The position numbers were made by a program, and so were the translations under genes. Source: Bursaphelenchus xylophilus (lineage: Eukaryota > Nematoda > Chromadorea > Rhabditida > Aphelenchoididae). Taken from it: a DNA stretch of 64,000 nucleotides. The stretch is taken from the NCBI GenBank assembly GCA_904066235.2, contig CAJFCV020000006.1, positions 4,092,001 to 4,156,000 of the forward strand, given 5' to 3'. The notes beneath the pieces were generated by a model. The model had not been told where the DNA came from. It made no database searches and saw nothing but the letters and a program-made list of their open reading frames with translations. Positions 35,901-47,300 of this stretch are shown piece by piece. How positions within the stretch are numbered: the stretch's first letter is position 1; every line of letters begins with the position of its first letter.

Positions 35901-36772
35901 TTTTGCTACATTTTTGATGCTTCCCGGGGCAATCCGCCATCTGAAAGTTAGCTCAAGGTATTTCGCTACATTTTTTGATACTTCCTGGCTGCAAAATGAC
36001 ACGTTTTTTGCCACTGAATCAGGTCCGTCACTGTAATTTCTTATGGTCTTTCATGCGCAAAGATTGTTTAAAATCTCGCCGCTTATTGCAAAGCGCAAGC
36101 TCAAATTTTTAACGATTGCTTTATAGCCCTTTTTACGTATTTTTGCCAAGTTAAAAGAACATCCGAGCTTCGACTTTCGAGCATTGACCTATTATATTAT
36201 AGTAGACTAAAACATGGAAATTGATCAAATTTTCAGTTTTATATTGCAATTTTGATTGCAGGAAACGGTCAGACTTCATTTTAACGCTATTGAAAAATAT
36301 ATCTATTTTAAAATTTCCTCAAGTTTCATCAAAGACCTTATTAAAGTTTACAAATTCAAAAAAAAGCCCCTTTTACCTTTTCCGAGCAGAAGCATCGATA
36401 CGCCTTTCCCTCCTCAACCAGCCTCTCCACAGCGTCATGATACAATTCCAGCCTCTCGGATTGTCGATACGGACCCTTCGGGCCTCCTTTGATCGGACTT
36501 TCATCCGTCTCCAATCCGTAAAAACTTAGCAATTCCTCGAATTCCTCGGCCGCCCCTTCCTTTAAACGGGCTTGATCTGTATCTTCTATTCGCAAAATAA
36601 ACTTTCCACCTTTGCTTTTGGCAAAAACGTAATTGTAAAGGGCAGTTCGAAGGCCTCCAAGATGCAATCGACCTGTCGGCGAGGGAGCGAAACGGACTCG
36701 GACTTCCGGGAGAGATGAATAATGACGGAAAATCGAGATTTTTTGAAGAATTTTAGGGCATTTTGAGATCAT
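32907..36772 (-). CDS. ears-2: Mitochondrial glutamyl-tRNA synthetase
   Basis: This class I synthetase charges mitochondrial tRNA-Glu. Six exons (36772-36377, 35484-35329, 35205-35024, 34649-34391, 33655-33420, 33237-32907) give 519 residues. The N-terminal 20 residues ([20 protein letters not shown]) are basic and hydroxylated, as a mitochondrial import signal. The catalytic domain opens [20 protein letters not shown] with the HIGH-type motif as HLGG, then [33 protein letters not shown] and [12 protein letters not shown]. It closes with the KMSKS-type motif KLSKRDED. The C-terminal about 200 residues are the helical anticodon-binding part. Length and motif order are normal for the bacterial-type enzyme. 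The introns are packed with repeats: a hAT-like element, hairpins, 48-bp palindromes and a foldback with a MITE in its centre. Confidence 0.95.
33698..33747. repeat. Hairpin family E, copy 3
   Basis: GAGGGGAAGACATGACCCAT followed by GAGTCAACTCTTCCCC forms an inverted repeat of about 50 bp. It stands about 13 bp left of the hAT-like element's target duplication. Confidence 0.7.
33769..34260. mobile_element. hAT-like non-autonomous element, GGGCCGG-rich, 8-bp TSD
   Basis: The termini are CAGGGGTGGTCGGC and GCTGACCACCCCTG, inverted repeats with one mismatch. The direct repeat GTCAGACA lies immediately outside on both sides (33761-33768 and 34261-34268), a perfect 8-bp target duplication. The subterminal about 140 bp on the left and about 110 bp on the right are dense in GGGCCGG/CCGGCCC. 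The middle (33915-34140) is ordinary single-copy sequence without an ORF of transposase size. CAGGG-type ends and 8-bp duplications are the mark of the hAT superfamily. Confidence 0.93.
34320..34372. repeat. Hairpin family E, copy 4
   Basis: The copy runs from ACTGAGGGAAAAACTTCGCG to TTGAGTCAAGTCTCTTCCTC followed by GG. The left inner part has diverged (GCGCACCC replaces GACTCA). It lies between exons 4 and 5 of the synthetase gene. Confidence 0.65.
34788..34973. repeat. 48-bp palindrome family D, two copies
   Basis: 34788-34835 runs GGAGACATTTTATACGATGA, then AACATGTTTCATCGTATAGC, then ATGTCCCC: a nearly perfect palindrome centred on ACATGT. 34927-34973 is a diverged copy (GGAGACATCTTATACGACAA ... 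CGTATAACATTTCTCC). Both lie between exons 3 and 4 of the synthetase gene. Confidence 0.85.
35541..36234. repeat. Foldback with MITE A at its centre, synthetase intron 1
   Basis: The outer arms are about 195 bp: 35541-35735 (TTGATCAATTTCCATGTTTT, CGAAAGTCGAAACTCGGATG, GATGAAAGACCATAGGAAAT) and 36034-36234 (ATTTCTTATGGTCTTTCATG, CATCCGAGCTTCGACTTTCG, AAAACATGGAAATTGATCAA). They are complements in reverse order. Between them lies a complete family A MITE. Confidence 0.85.
35736..36033. mobile_element. MITE family A, copy 4, centre of the foldback
   Basis: It runs from CAGTGACGGGCCTGATCCAG after TTA to AGGTCCGTCACTG before TAA. The arms carry TGCATCCGGGAAGTATCAAA and its complement. The right half has an extra duplicated stretch (about 35930-35985, GCTCAAGGTATTTCGCTACA), so this copy is longer than the others. 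Confidence 0.85.
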
Positions 36773-37630
36773 TAGGCTGAAATACGGGGATCATAATCAA
36801 ACAAAAAGCTTATGGTGACATTAAAAACCATTTTAGGACACAAATCTTCTTCAGAGACATGTTATACGAAGAAACATGTTTCATCGTATAAAATATCCTC
36901 TGCGCTAAACAACGACATAACTTCAATTAAAATCGAAATGATGACGTTCGACATGCCCATTAGATAAAATACGCCCCAAAATTTTCACTCAAACTGAAGC
37001 AATTCCGTACTTTTCCCAGACTTCTTCAATATTAATCGTTTTTACACAAATCAAAACTCCAAAATCCAAGCTCACCTAACATATATGACGTTTATTTTAA
37101 CAACAAACACAACAATCATCAGGACTCGCCAGATACTCAAAATACAGTAACCAAAATTATCGTATCTTCAAGTACTGGCGATATCCAGAAACACATATAG
37201 GCTGTACAAAAAAATCATAGTGAAATGACGTCATTTGGATGGACAGTAAGATCAACTAGTAATGCCTAAGATACGAAGCACCGTGCTTATTACTTTGCTC
37301 TTCTTGGAAAGTACCTAAATTTATATTGAAAGCGCGAGAAGAAAGGAAAAAAGACATGTTGGGGGATAGAACTATGACCGAAGGGCTTTACAATCAATTT
37401 TAGAGTCAAAATCGTGTTGGGGACATTTTATACGACCAAACATGTTTCATCGCATAAAATGTCCCCATGTGAAAAATCATTCAAAATTACTTTGAAAATG
37501 CATATTTCGAGTAGTGCCAAAGACAACACAACGTAAACCTCGATATGAAAGTGACGAATGAAGACATTTTATACGATAAGACATGTTTCATCGTATAAGA
37601 TGCCTCAAATTATTCCAAAAGTCATAATAA
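36773..37630. other. Spacer between GluRS and phosphatidylserine synthase with palindromes
   Basis: No exon is seen. The promoter of the synthetase (minus strand) should lie at its left end and the 3' end of phosphatidylserine synthase at its right end. It contains three family D palindromes: 36852-36901, 37419-37466 and 37561-37605. Confidence 0.6.
37419..37466. repeat. 48-bp palindrome family D, best copy
   Basis: The sequence GGGGACATTTTATACGACCA leads to the centre AACATGTTT and continues CATCGCATAAAATGTCCCC. The halves pair with only two or three mismatches. Similar copies stand at 36852-36901 and 37561-37605. Confidence 0.9.
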
Positions 37631-39802
37631 TCATAGCGACTTGGTTTTCGCACTCATTCCAGGAGGGTTGATCTGTAATTTCTTCCGTCTTTTGACTACA
37701 TCATCCTGAATTGCCCCGAGATTTTCAGTGCTCGAGTCCAAATAACAATTCTCCATTTTTCCTTTGTACGAAATCTTTTTCGTGTACTAAAATATCGTCA
37801 TTAAGCCTCTAATTACCACACTTACCGATGACTTAGCCCACCAGACCGATAGCCAGATGCATCCGACAGTTCCGATGATCTAAAACAACACAAATTTATA
37901 TAAAATTTCTAAAATTTTCCAAGAAAAAATAAAAAAACATCGCAAATAAAAGATCAACTTACTAAAATGATGATCCACAAAGTGATCAAGAAAATTTTCA
38001 TTCTTGGTAGCATTTGTCGGCCAAATTTCACACAAATGGCCAGTTCCAACATACAGACCGCCAAATAAACCCAACATTGCATACCAATCCGCTTAATTTT
38101 GGGGTCCGTACAGTAGAGATAGTACTGTCTAAAACAAGAGATATCAATTTATGCCAATATAAAAATTTTTTATATTGTACTTGATGGCTTACCTTATACT
38201 TGGTGCTGAGATCAAAGCAATCAAAATAATCCTCCAAAACACCACTGGATGGGTTGTATCAACAGCAAATACATGCTTTAGGAAGAACGTGTTGAGCTCG
38301 CTGAGCAGCCAGATCATGATAAATGCAAAGATAGCGATGCATCGCCTCAGGGCGAAAGAGTTGAACCAGTCAACTTGGATCCAACTTTCGGGTGTGAACT
38401 GCATTACGGACCTCATAAACTTGCCTTTGGTGGTTCGGATGTTTCTAAAATTAAAAAAAAATTTTTTACTTCATTTTAGGTCCCAGCACGAAAACTTGAA
38501 ATCTCTCAAAACTTCAAAAAACCGTAAAAATTCGCTCCCATCTTACTTCACGCTCTCCCAATGGAAGGTTCTCATCTCCAGAATTCGACAAACGAACATT
38601 CCGAAACAGATTCCGAGACCATTGCACACCAGGACATCCAAAATGATCGCATCCCACCAACATTCCTGGAAATTCGGGAGTAAATGGGTAAAGATGATCT
38701 CCGTCAGTTCCCAGGAGATGCTGATGTACCAACAGATGATTGAATGCCGGATTAGGAGGGCCTTCATTCCCCAGCCGAGGAAATGGCCGACCGCGAAGAT
38801 GTCCATCATGCCCCAGATCCTTTCCACCGACACGTCCGAGCAATTTACCGCGTATTCCTGGAAAATAATCTCCTCTTAGTCCATGTCCCGTCTAACTGCG
38901 CAATTTACATATCCAAAAATCTCAAAATCAAGGTCCGCGAACTGCGCCCTACCTTTTCGTTCAAGGTTTCTTGCCCCAAGCCCTTAGGGTCCAGCCAAGT
39001 GAGGACCCTCTTGATGTCAGTGTAGTTCTGGAATAAGGTAAATTGCAGGAGCATGACATATAAAACCGAGAGTCCAAAGACGACCCGCCAAATAATTGGA
39101 TGAGGACGAACAAAAGGTCCGTTGGGCAGTGCCATCGCCGAGATCACCAAGAATAGGCCGCCCATCGCCTTCATGCCAAAATATACATTCGATTCCGTGG
39201 GTCCGTCATCTCTGGAAATTTGAGAATAGAATAAAAAAAGGCATTTAAGAATGATCATGACACTTTTCCACAACTTACTCCCAAAAAGCATAGTAAAGCA
39301 GGTAAACGCCCAACAAAGCGAGCACCGAGATCGTGTGTGGTTTGTAGAAGAACTCCAGAGTGATATCATTGACAACCCGTTCATTTACGTATCGGAAATG
39401 CAATCTTTCAAGATCGGTTCCACTTCTCATTGAGCTAAAACAAGATGTGTAAATCCTGGGTGCAAGATTGATGAAGTTTGATTAAAATAACCTTCCCCAG
39501 AACGAATATGGGACCCTTCAGGCGAGGCCATCATTTTCATCGAGATTTATACCTAAACTCCAAACATAAAAACGAAAAATAACTTACACATCATTTCTGC
39601 TCCTGTCCCAGTCGGAATCCTCTCCATTCTCCCCGTAATCAGCCTCATAGGCTTCGGAATCGGTCTCTCCAGTTGTATAACGCTTTCGTCGTCGCGCATG
39701 AGCAAAATCTAAAGGTGGTGAGGGCATCGTACTTGTTGATTCAGTATTATCCATAGAAAATCGAGGCTCCTCATCGCCGGAGACCGGCTCAACCGTCGCC
39801 AT
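37631..39802 (-). CDS. pssy-1: Phosphatidylserine synthase (PTDSS type)
   Basis: This ER enzyme makes phosphatidylserine by exchanging serine for the head group of phosphatidylcholine or phosphatidylethanolamine. Eight exons (39802-39588, 39434-39279, 39211-38953, 38857-38547, 38444-38193, 38128-37963, 37879-37826, 37786-37631) give 522 residues. The first about 75 residues are a cytosolic acidic leader ([20 protein letters not shown], then [20 protein letters not shown]). The family core is unmistakable: [20 protein letters not shown], then [79 protein letters not shown] and [13 protein letters not shown]. About eight to ten membrane segments are visible. The C-terminus is basic ([14 protein letters not shown]). 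It could be the PTDSS1 or the PTDSS2 type; nematodes usually have one gene. Confidence 0.96.
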
Positions 39803-40501
39803 TTGAGTCGGACAAATGCACTAAGAGCTGAAAAGGCCGGAAATTATTCTGCGAATGACCATCACGGAAAATACCCACGAGGAAGTAAAAATTTGGGTTT
39901 AAAATTTAATCTTGCAAATAAACAGTCATGAATAATATAAAAAAAACTGAAAACATTTAGAACCTAGCAAGATTACTAGTATCTGGTCGCTATCAGCGCT
40001 AAATTCTGCACCTTGAACTACCAAATGAAGGCGACTTGGGCTATTAAAAAAGCACTTCACAAGGGTAATAAACAGCAAAAAAATTAGGTACAAATAATCT
40101 AGTGAATCAGCTCACTGTTTCAAAAAGAAACAATGAGCTGACGTCTGGTGCCATCACGAGTTCAATTTGATCCCGACGAAACGTAAAAAAGAGCACGGAA
40201 ATAAACACAATGCCACGCGAAGTATTTTCGTTTCGAGATAAAATTTCAATATCTGCGAAGTCCCAAGCTCGTTTTTGAAAAATAATTGCGAGCTGCGCCC
40301 GAAGTACGAATTTAAATGCTAATTTTGCATGTTTTCTAGGTTGAATGTGGCTCATAAAATTTCTGATGCTATGAGCAGTACGTTTAGCAACGCTTCAAGG
40401 CGCGGCTTCCGGAACTATAAGCTCTAAACAAAGTTATAACGGCAAGTTAGTTTATCTTATGTATAATATCAAATCCCTTAGATCTAGACGAAAGACTGAG
40501 T
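39803..40501. other. Spacer between phosphatidylserine synthase and orphan gene
   Basis: It should hold the phosphatidylserine synthase promoter at its left end (both genes are on the minus strand). A copy of the recurring motif (GTCATGAATAATATAAAAAA) stands at 39925-39944. A minus-strand open frame at 40107-40355 begins with Met but has no splice support or domain, so it is not called as a gene. Confidence 0.4.
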
Positions 40502-41295
40502 CTACGCAAAAACGTCTTTGCAAAAAATTTTTGTACACTTTTCAATCACAGATATCCTATTCAACCAGTTTATAACTCGGTTTTTGACTATAAATTCTTG
40601 ATTGAATAAATCTCCATTTAATCTTGGGCGCAGGTTGCCGGTTTCCTTGCTTTTCGCCTTCATGTTAGAAGGTTTTTCCTTCAATTTCGGAGCCGCTGGC
40701 GACTTGAAACCAATATTATTAATCGAACGGTTATTTGACAGCTCACGTAGGTGTATTTGACGAGTCAATAAATTGCATCGACTTGTTGTAGTCATTAATT
40801 TTTGTTTTTGTTCATGAGAAATTCCTAGATCTCCTTTACAACCCGATTTAATTCTCCTTATCAGTTGAACGAAGGTGTTTTGTTTAAATGGGCGATTTCG
40901 AGATGTTTTGGTTGATTGAGCCGTATTTTCGAGCAAAGTACGTTGAATCGTGGACAGTGTAAAGTAATTTATTTCATGGTGAATATCGAACATAACATTC
41001 TTGTGTTTCATGTTCGGAATATCAGATACCGTGCGTTTCTTCTCATTTGTTATCTTGATTTGACAAACACAGTTGTTTTTATCAAGAAAATTAAAATTTT
41101 CTTCTGTTATACCTAAAACAATATCGAATTTCTGTTTTGCCCCCAGAAACGGAGATTATCGAGCGCTCGCACTAATACACGTGTTAACCTGTATTTTGTG
41201 CCCTGTTTTGAATTTATTTTACGTGAATCGCTCCGGGTTCCGTTCGATTATTCTTTTACACCGAAGCCCTTCCCAATACTTATTGTTTCAGCCAT
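40502..41295 (-). CDS. Orphan basic protein (214 aa), unrecognised
   Basis: Exon 41295-41262 (MAETISIGKGFG) joins in phase to 41112-40502, whose frame stays open for more than 600 bp, starting ITEENFNFLDKNNCVCQIKI and ending CTKIFCKDVFA. No transmembrane part or known domain is visible. The middle is rich in Lys, Arg, Thr and Asn (KPSNMKAKSKETGNLRPRL). The long uninterrupted frame in AT-rich DNA and the fitting splice pair argue for a real gene; the lack of any family and the very close start of the neighbouring plus-strand gene (24 bp) argue for caution. The first exon is the weakest part; an alternative start is the Met at 41011. Confidence 0.45.
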
Positions 41296-41318
41296 GTCGG
41301 GGTCGAATTAATCTCTCT

Positions 41319-44300
41319 ATGACGTAAGTGTTTTTTTTGTCAAGGGGATGTGCTTCTTATTTATTCGTCTCCATGAGGATTCGTTGTTTTTTCACGGGGT
41401 TTTATATTATACTCGGGTCGCTTTCGGAGATGGTTTATATATTAGCTAACAACTTGAAAAATTGAATATTTTTATTTTTTATAGTGTGGTAATGGACTTG
41501 ATAAAGGTTTAAAGAGGAAACTGCTTTAAGAAAGTTATGATTTGTGATTTTTGATGTTGTACTTGAAGATCTGATGAGGAAGGTCAAATTTAGATGTTTT
41601 TGATAGAGTTATGTTGTAAAAAATTGATTAAAAGAGCACTCAGAGGTTGTTTATTCTTTTTAAACCGGGAACTTTGAGATGAATTGATGATTTGACCCTT
41701 TTTTCATTTTAATATCTATTATCTAAATTAATATCTATTATGCACTCAATAACCCCCTCGATGTTTCAGATCGGTAACCACCACGACGCGCAAGACCCCA
41801 GCGTCTCAGCGACCGGCCGCAGGCGACAAACGACGTCGGATCCAGAAGGAGCCCGCCTCGAAACATCCCCCACCCCCGCCGAAAGTCGAAAAAGACGAGG
41901 TAAAGGAGCCCGAACAGCTCAAAGACGAAGATCCCTCGCAGCAAGTCGATGAATTCGGGGTCACCGACTGGTTTGCCGAAAATTGGAAACCCAACTTCCG
42001 GTGAGAACGTTTATTTTTTTCTATTGTTTCGGTATTTAGGTATGAAGAGGGAGATTTTTATTTTTTCTGGAAGTTTTTTTTGCATGAAGAGTGTAATTCG
42101 TTCCCCGAACCGTTCGTTGGTTGGTGGAGAGGTTTGATTGCAAAAACCAGGTTTTTTCATAGCTTGAGGGGTTTGTGGACCAACCAGTATCATGGATAAC
42201 ATATTTTTTGTCTTATTTTAGAAAGTTTTGGTTGTTTATCGATTTTAATTGATGGGAAATGTTTTATTGGACCTTGATTTGGATGTTAGAGCGGAAAATA
42301 TTTTTGGACCAATGTTTGTCGTATATAACATTACTGTTGTCACGTTTTTTGCTATCATTCTCATCTTGCATCCTTTCAGTACTTCATTTCCACTGGCCAA
42401 TTCGCTAGACCGCACCCGCGTCCTTAATGAATACATCCACCTAATTCAACGATACCGAGCTCGTGTGGATAAAGTGGAAGCCAGCCCAAAACGAGTCCCA
42501 AATCCCCAAACCCAAACCATCCAGGAGTTGGAGAAGGAGCTCGAGAAATGCGACGCCGAATTGGATTCGCTAAACAAAAAGCGAGAGAATACGAACGAAA
42601 CGAAAAAGGAACTTATGGCCCGTTACAAGGCCTTGTACCGAGAAGAAGACGAGGAAAGAAAGCGGAAAGAAGCGCTGCTCACACAGTTTGATGCGTTTAG
42701 CACCTTGTTTGCTGGAAACCCTCAGGCATTAAGTCAAGCCCAGAATTTGTTATTGTCTTCCGGACTGACTTCAGGCCTTGATTCAGCGTCGCCTGGCCTA
42801 AACACGTCTCAAAAACCGAATGGAAACAATTCAGCTAATGGACTTGGCCAAAATCAGCAAAATTTGTCAACAAATCAGCAAAATATTGGACAAACTTTGG
42901 CAAGTCAAATGAATTCGTCGAACCCATCGACTGCAGCGACCCTGGCTAGCCTGGCGCAGAGTCTGAACACACAAACCACATCCGGACTTGGTCAGAATTC
43001 AATGGCTGACACTTTATTGGGTCTCAACTCGAATTCAGCCAACCAAAATCAGACGCTGAGTTCGGGTAGTATAACACAAGGAATCAGCAATGTCTCAGAT
43101 CTCCAGAACCTGGCCAATCAAGCCAGCATAGCACAGACTTTGGCCAATCAAGCCAGTTTAGTCCAGAGCTTGGCCAACACGCAGAAGTTGGGACAAGGTT
43201 TGTCGAATCCAAGTCTGGCCCAAGGACTGGGCGCTAATTTCGCTCTGGGACAGAGCCTCAACCCACCAACGAATTTTGCATCCCCATCGACCCCAAGGAG
43301 AAATGCAACGCCCAGCGGGGACAATCCATCGGCCAGCAGGAAATCGTATTCACCGGAAAGTCAGAGAAAGCAAAAAATGAATTTGAACCCGAATTTGGAA
43401 AAGTTGTACAACTTGTTTGGATATGATAACAAGGAATTGAGCTCAGCTGAGAGTCTTAATGCTAACTATGTAAGTTGTTTTAAATTTTTGATTTGGTTTT
43501 TAGGCAGAAAAATGAGGAGAACATTATTTTAGATGGTCTAAAATAAGATGAGTTGTTTTGATGAGAAGTCTTGGTGGTATTAGGCCTAATAGACTTAATT
43601 TGAAGCACTAGGTCTATTGTAGTCATCTACACTGAAGTTCCACAGGGAGCTGTGAGGGTTTTTGAGAATACGGACATTATTTTAGATCAAGTCATATGTC
43701 CAATTTTTTAGCAAAACCTTGTCCAACAACAACAGCGACAACAAGCCCAACAAAACCAGAGAAATTTGGCCAGTAGCCCATACATGCGTGAATTTGCATC
43801 CCCGATCCAACAACAATTGCGACAGCAGCAGCTTCAACAAAAGCAAGCCCAACAAGCGCAGGCCCAAGCGTTCTCCGCTCAAAACCAGACAAACCCAACA
43901 CTTCAAGCGCTGTCACAGCTCCAGAATCCAGCAGCTCTGCAGTACTCGGGCGTCAGAGGATTCAATGCGCACGCTTTGGCGGCTCTATCAAATCCTCTTC
44001 AGAATTTGAACAACTCCGCTTTGCTCCAAGAATTCGCGAATATGGCCCAAGCAAACCGCTTCCAAATGGCTCAACAGCAGCTACAGGGAGCTAGTAGCGC
44101 TGCGGATATTTTGAATGTGAGTTTTTACAGTGAGATATTTATTTACAAGCGGTTTTTGATATTATACGGAGCAAAAAAAGGTGTTTGAATTCTTTTTGAA
44201 TTTTATGCATGCTTTCTGTAAAGTACATGTTTTTAGATGGCCAAGAATAGAAACTCCCCACTGCCATCACAATCCACCCAATCCAAGCCTCAGCTGCAGC

Positions 44301-47300
44301 AACAAGCCCAACGAAAAGTCAGCACAACCCAATTTGCGACTCAAAATCCTGCGGCCAATGTGGCGCGACTTCAACAACTCCAAGGAATGCAAAATTCACC
44401 CCAACAACGAAGCTCAACCCCTCAGTTTGCAGTTCCGAACCTCCCTGGCCAACCAAAAATGCCACCAAGGCCACATTCGACATCAAGGGGAAATGGTAAG
44501 AAGAGATTTTTTTGATGGGTTTGAAGGGGGTTTTGGGGGATGAATTAGATTGAAAACTGCAGAATACGAGTTTCTATGATGAATTTAACCGGGATATTAG
44601 ACAAAACAGCAAAATTTTTTATTATTTTTACCTAGTGCAATATAAATTTTAGTGAGATTGGGGTAGAAAAACGAAAATGATTTATTGGGGCTGTTGTAAA
44701 TATTTGGGATTTTGTCAATTTAATCAATTTTTGTCCTTGGTATGATATAATTTATTCTAAAATAATAGAGGCCGATCTAAATATTTCATACACAAATTTA
44801 ACGAATAATCACGACTGATTTATTTTTCAATCACTGTGTACAAGTAAGACAACGAATTTCGATCAAAAATTAGTCTTTCCTCTTCCGCGAACTGGCGTCC
44901 GGAGTTGTCTGAACGGCCACATCACGTGGAGTGTTGGTGGCCGTGTCCATGTAAATCACTCTTCCCTTCGATGGCTGGATATATTCTTCTCTGTTCGACT
45001 TTTTCGAATCCTTTCTCCTTCGTTGCACTCGATTGCTGGTTGGTTCTGGAGTTTTGGCTGTCCCCATTTTTGGAGTCTTCGCTGGGGTCACTGGAGCACT
45101 TCCGGCGAGAACTGGTGTTGTACGGAATCCTTGGCTGTTGTTTGCTTCAGGTTGACTCGGTTCGTCCTTTTCTCCAGGCCGAATTGGTGGTCGGACTCCT
45201 AAGTTTTGGTCATTTGCATTTTGGATTGGTATTGGAGTAGATGCAGCAGGTAAAATTGGTGTGCCCGACGCTTGCTGGAGATCATTTTCTGATTTTGGAG
45301 CCACAAATTCGGTCTGCACACCCGCATTGATCAATGGCTGACGTTGTAATTGAGGTTGGCCTTGACCTGGGGTCTGAACTGGCTGTTGTCCTTGTTCTAA
45401 AGCACTCTGACCAGCCAAATTTTGACCATTTGGTTGATTCATAAGCTCCGGCGCTGATGTAGTTTGTGTTCCATCATTTACGAGCACCCCCGTGGGCTGA
45501 GGAGGTTCTTGAGTTGGCAGAGAGCCAGAGTTGGCCATCTTCATAAGTCGATGAGAGTGGAGTTCATAGGGCCCTAGCTCGAAAGTCATGGTCAAAATGA
45601 GTGTCACAAACGAGAGAGCGATCACCCATTCGCAGTAGGTATTCATGAGATGCCATCCGTGCAGCTAAAAATATATTTTGGTTAGGATGGGTCATGTGTA
45701 ATATAATGATGTCAAAAAAGAGCTTGTTGTGCTTTTTTTGACGTCATTATGTTACGCTTAATGTCCTTACCTCCGAATCCCAAGGAACCTGCACAATATG
45801 GCCCCTCCCCGGTGTGAGCGTTGCGTTGTAGAGAGACTGGTTGTAACTTCCAGGGAGATTATTAGTGACAGCCAGAAGAAAGGCGCAAGAAGCGATGAAA
45901 ATTATAAGCCCTCTGATTATCATTATTCGTACTGAAGAGAAAGACGGCTTGACAATCAATGTCAAGAACAGCAGAACCCATAGGTAGAAGAGTCCGCAGC
46001 AGAATGCCATCATAGCGCCGATCAAATGGAAAACATTGACATTGGTCTCCTAGAAACATCAAGTAATATAATTTTCAATGTAAAAAATATAGATGAAGGG
46101 TCAGGAGAGCAGCTCACTTGGACACAAGCAACTAGAAGCACTCCAACTCCAGAAGTTAGACCAATTGACATCATGAACAGGAAAATTATCTTATAGTAGA
46201 ATGGAAGTTCGTCATTATTTGTCGTTCTGAGATGGGTATTCAATCGGATGTGCATGGCGAATACCGTGCAGATCCCTGAAATGCTTTGAATTTTATTTAT
46301 GGATAGGATTGCTTTAGAAATTTGAGAGAAAAGTATCAATGAAAGCAAAGAAGGGCCTAAAAAATACAGTGGGGACCTGAGCCCTTCAAAACGAAGTTTT
46401 TTCACTTTGAAAGGGAAGCATTTTGCCACATTTCTGATACTTCCCGGATACAAAATGGTACGTTTTTTTGCCACTGGATCAGGTCCCCCCACTGTATAAT
46501 TATTGGTTAATTGCGATTGATAACACAGCCAACGCTTACAAAAGAATCCAGACATTGACAGAAGAATCCCGAAGATACAAGATTCCGGAGGAAAGGTTCC
46601 ACCATCACTGGAATTCAAAGAAAAAAATCGATTTATGCTATCCATGATGACTTACCTAATATAAGGCAAATTCCATTGAGTCCTCCCTTGTCCCACAGCT
46701 AATCCATAGCCAGTAAAGAAGGCCAGAACGGCGGTAATTACTGTCAGAATCGGGAAAAACCTCGTTCTGATCCGAACTCGAACAAATTCCGGGTGATGAT
46801 CCAGTCGCATGAAAGGGAGCAGGTAATCCAACATCCTCGAAAGTAAATTTTTGTGGGCTGCCGACCACTTGGATTTGGTAGAAATGAAAAATGAGGGGAG
46901 TTGGGAAAAGGTTGGGGAGAAAAATTTACATAATTATGGTAACTTTTCTTTAAAATTGGGGTGATGTCACGAATACCCAAAAATTTGAGTTACAGTGAGG
47001 GATCTGATCCAGTGGCAAAAAACGTATCATTTTGCATACAGGAAGCATCAAAAAATATGGCAAAATACCTCCCTCTCCAAGTGAAAAAACTTCAAAACGA
47101 CGTTTTTTTCACTTGGAGAGGGAAGCATTTTGCCACATTTTTTTTTGCTTCCGGGATGCAAAATGGTACGTTTTTTATCACTGGATCAGGTCCCCCACTG
47201 TATCTCAAGAGTTCGAGTCTGTGATTGGGGTAATTGAGAGCTGAATTTGAGGAAAACTTTGAAAAAACGTTGAAATTTTAATATTTTGTATCGTCGTCAT

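Noticed and set aside
40107..40355. Minus-strand 82-codon frame starting with Met
   Set aside because: No splice support, no domain, AT-rich codon use. It could be a decayed gene but cannot be shown.
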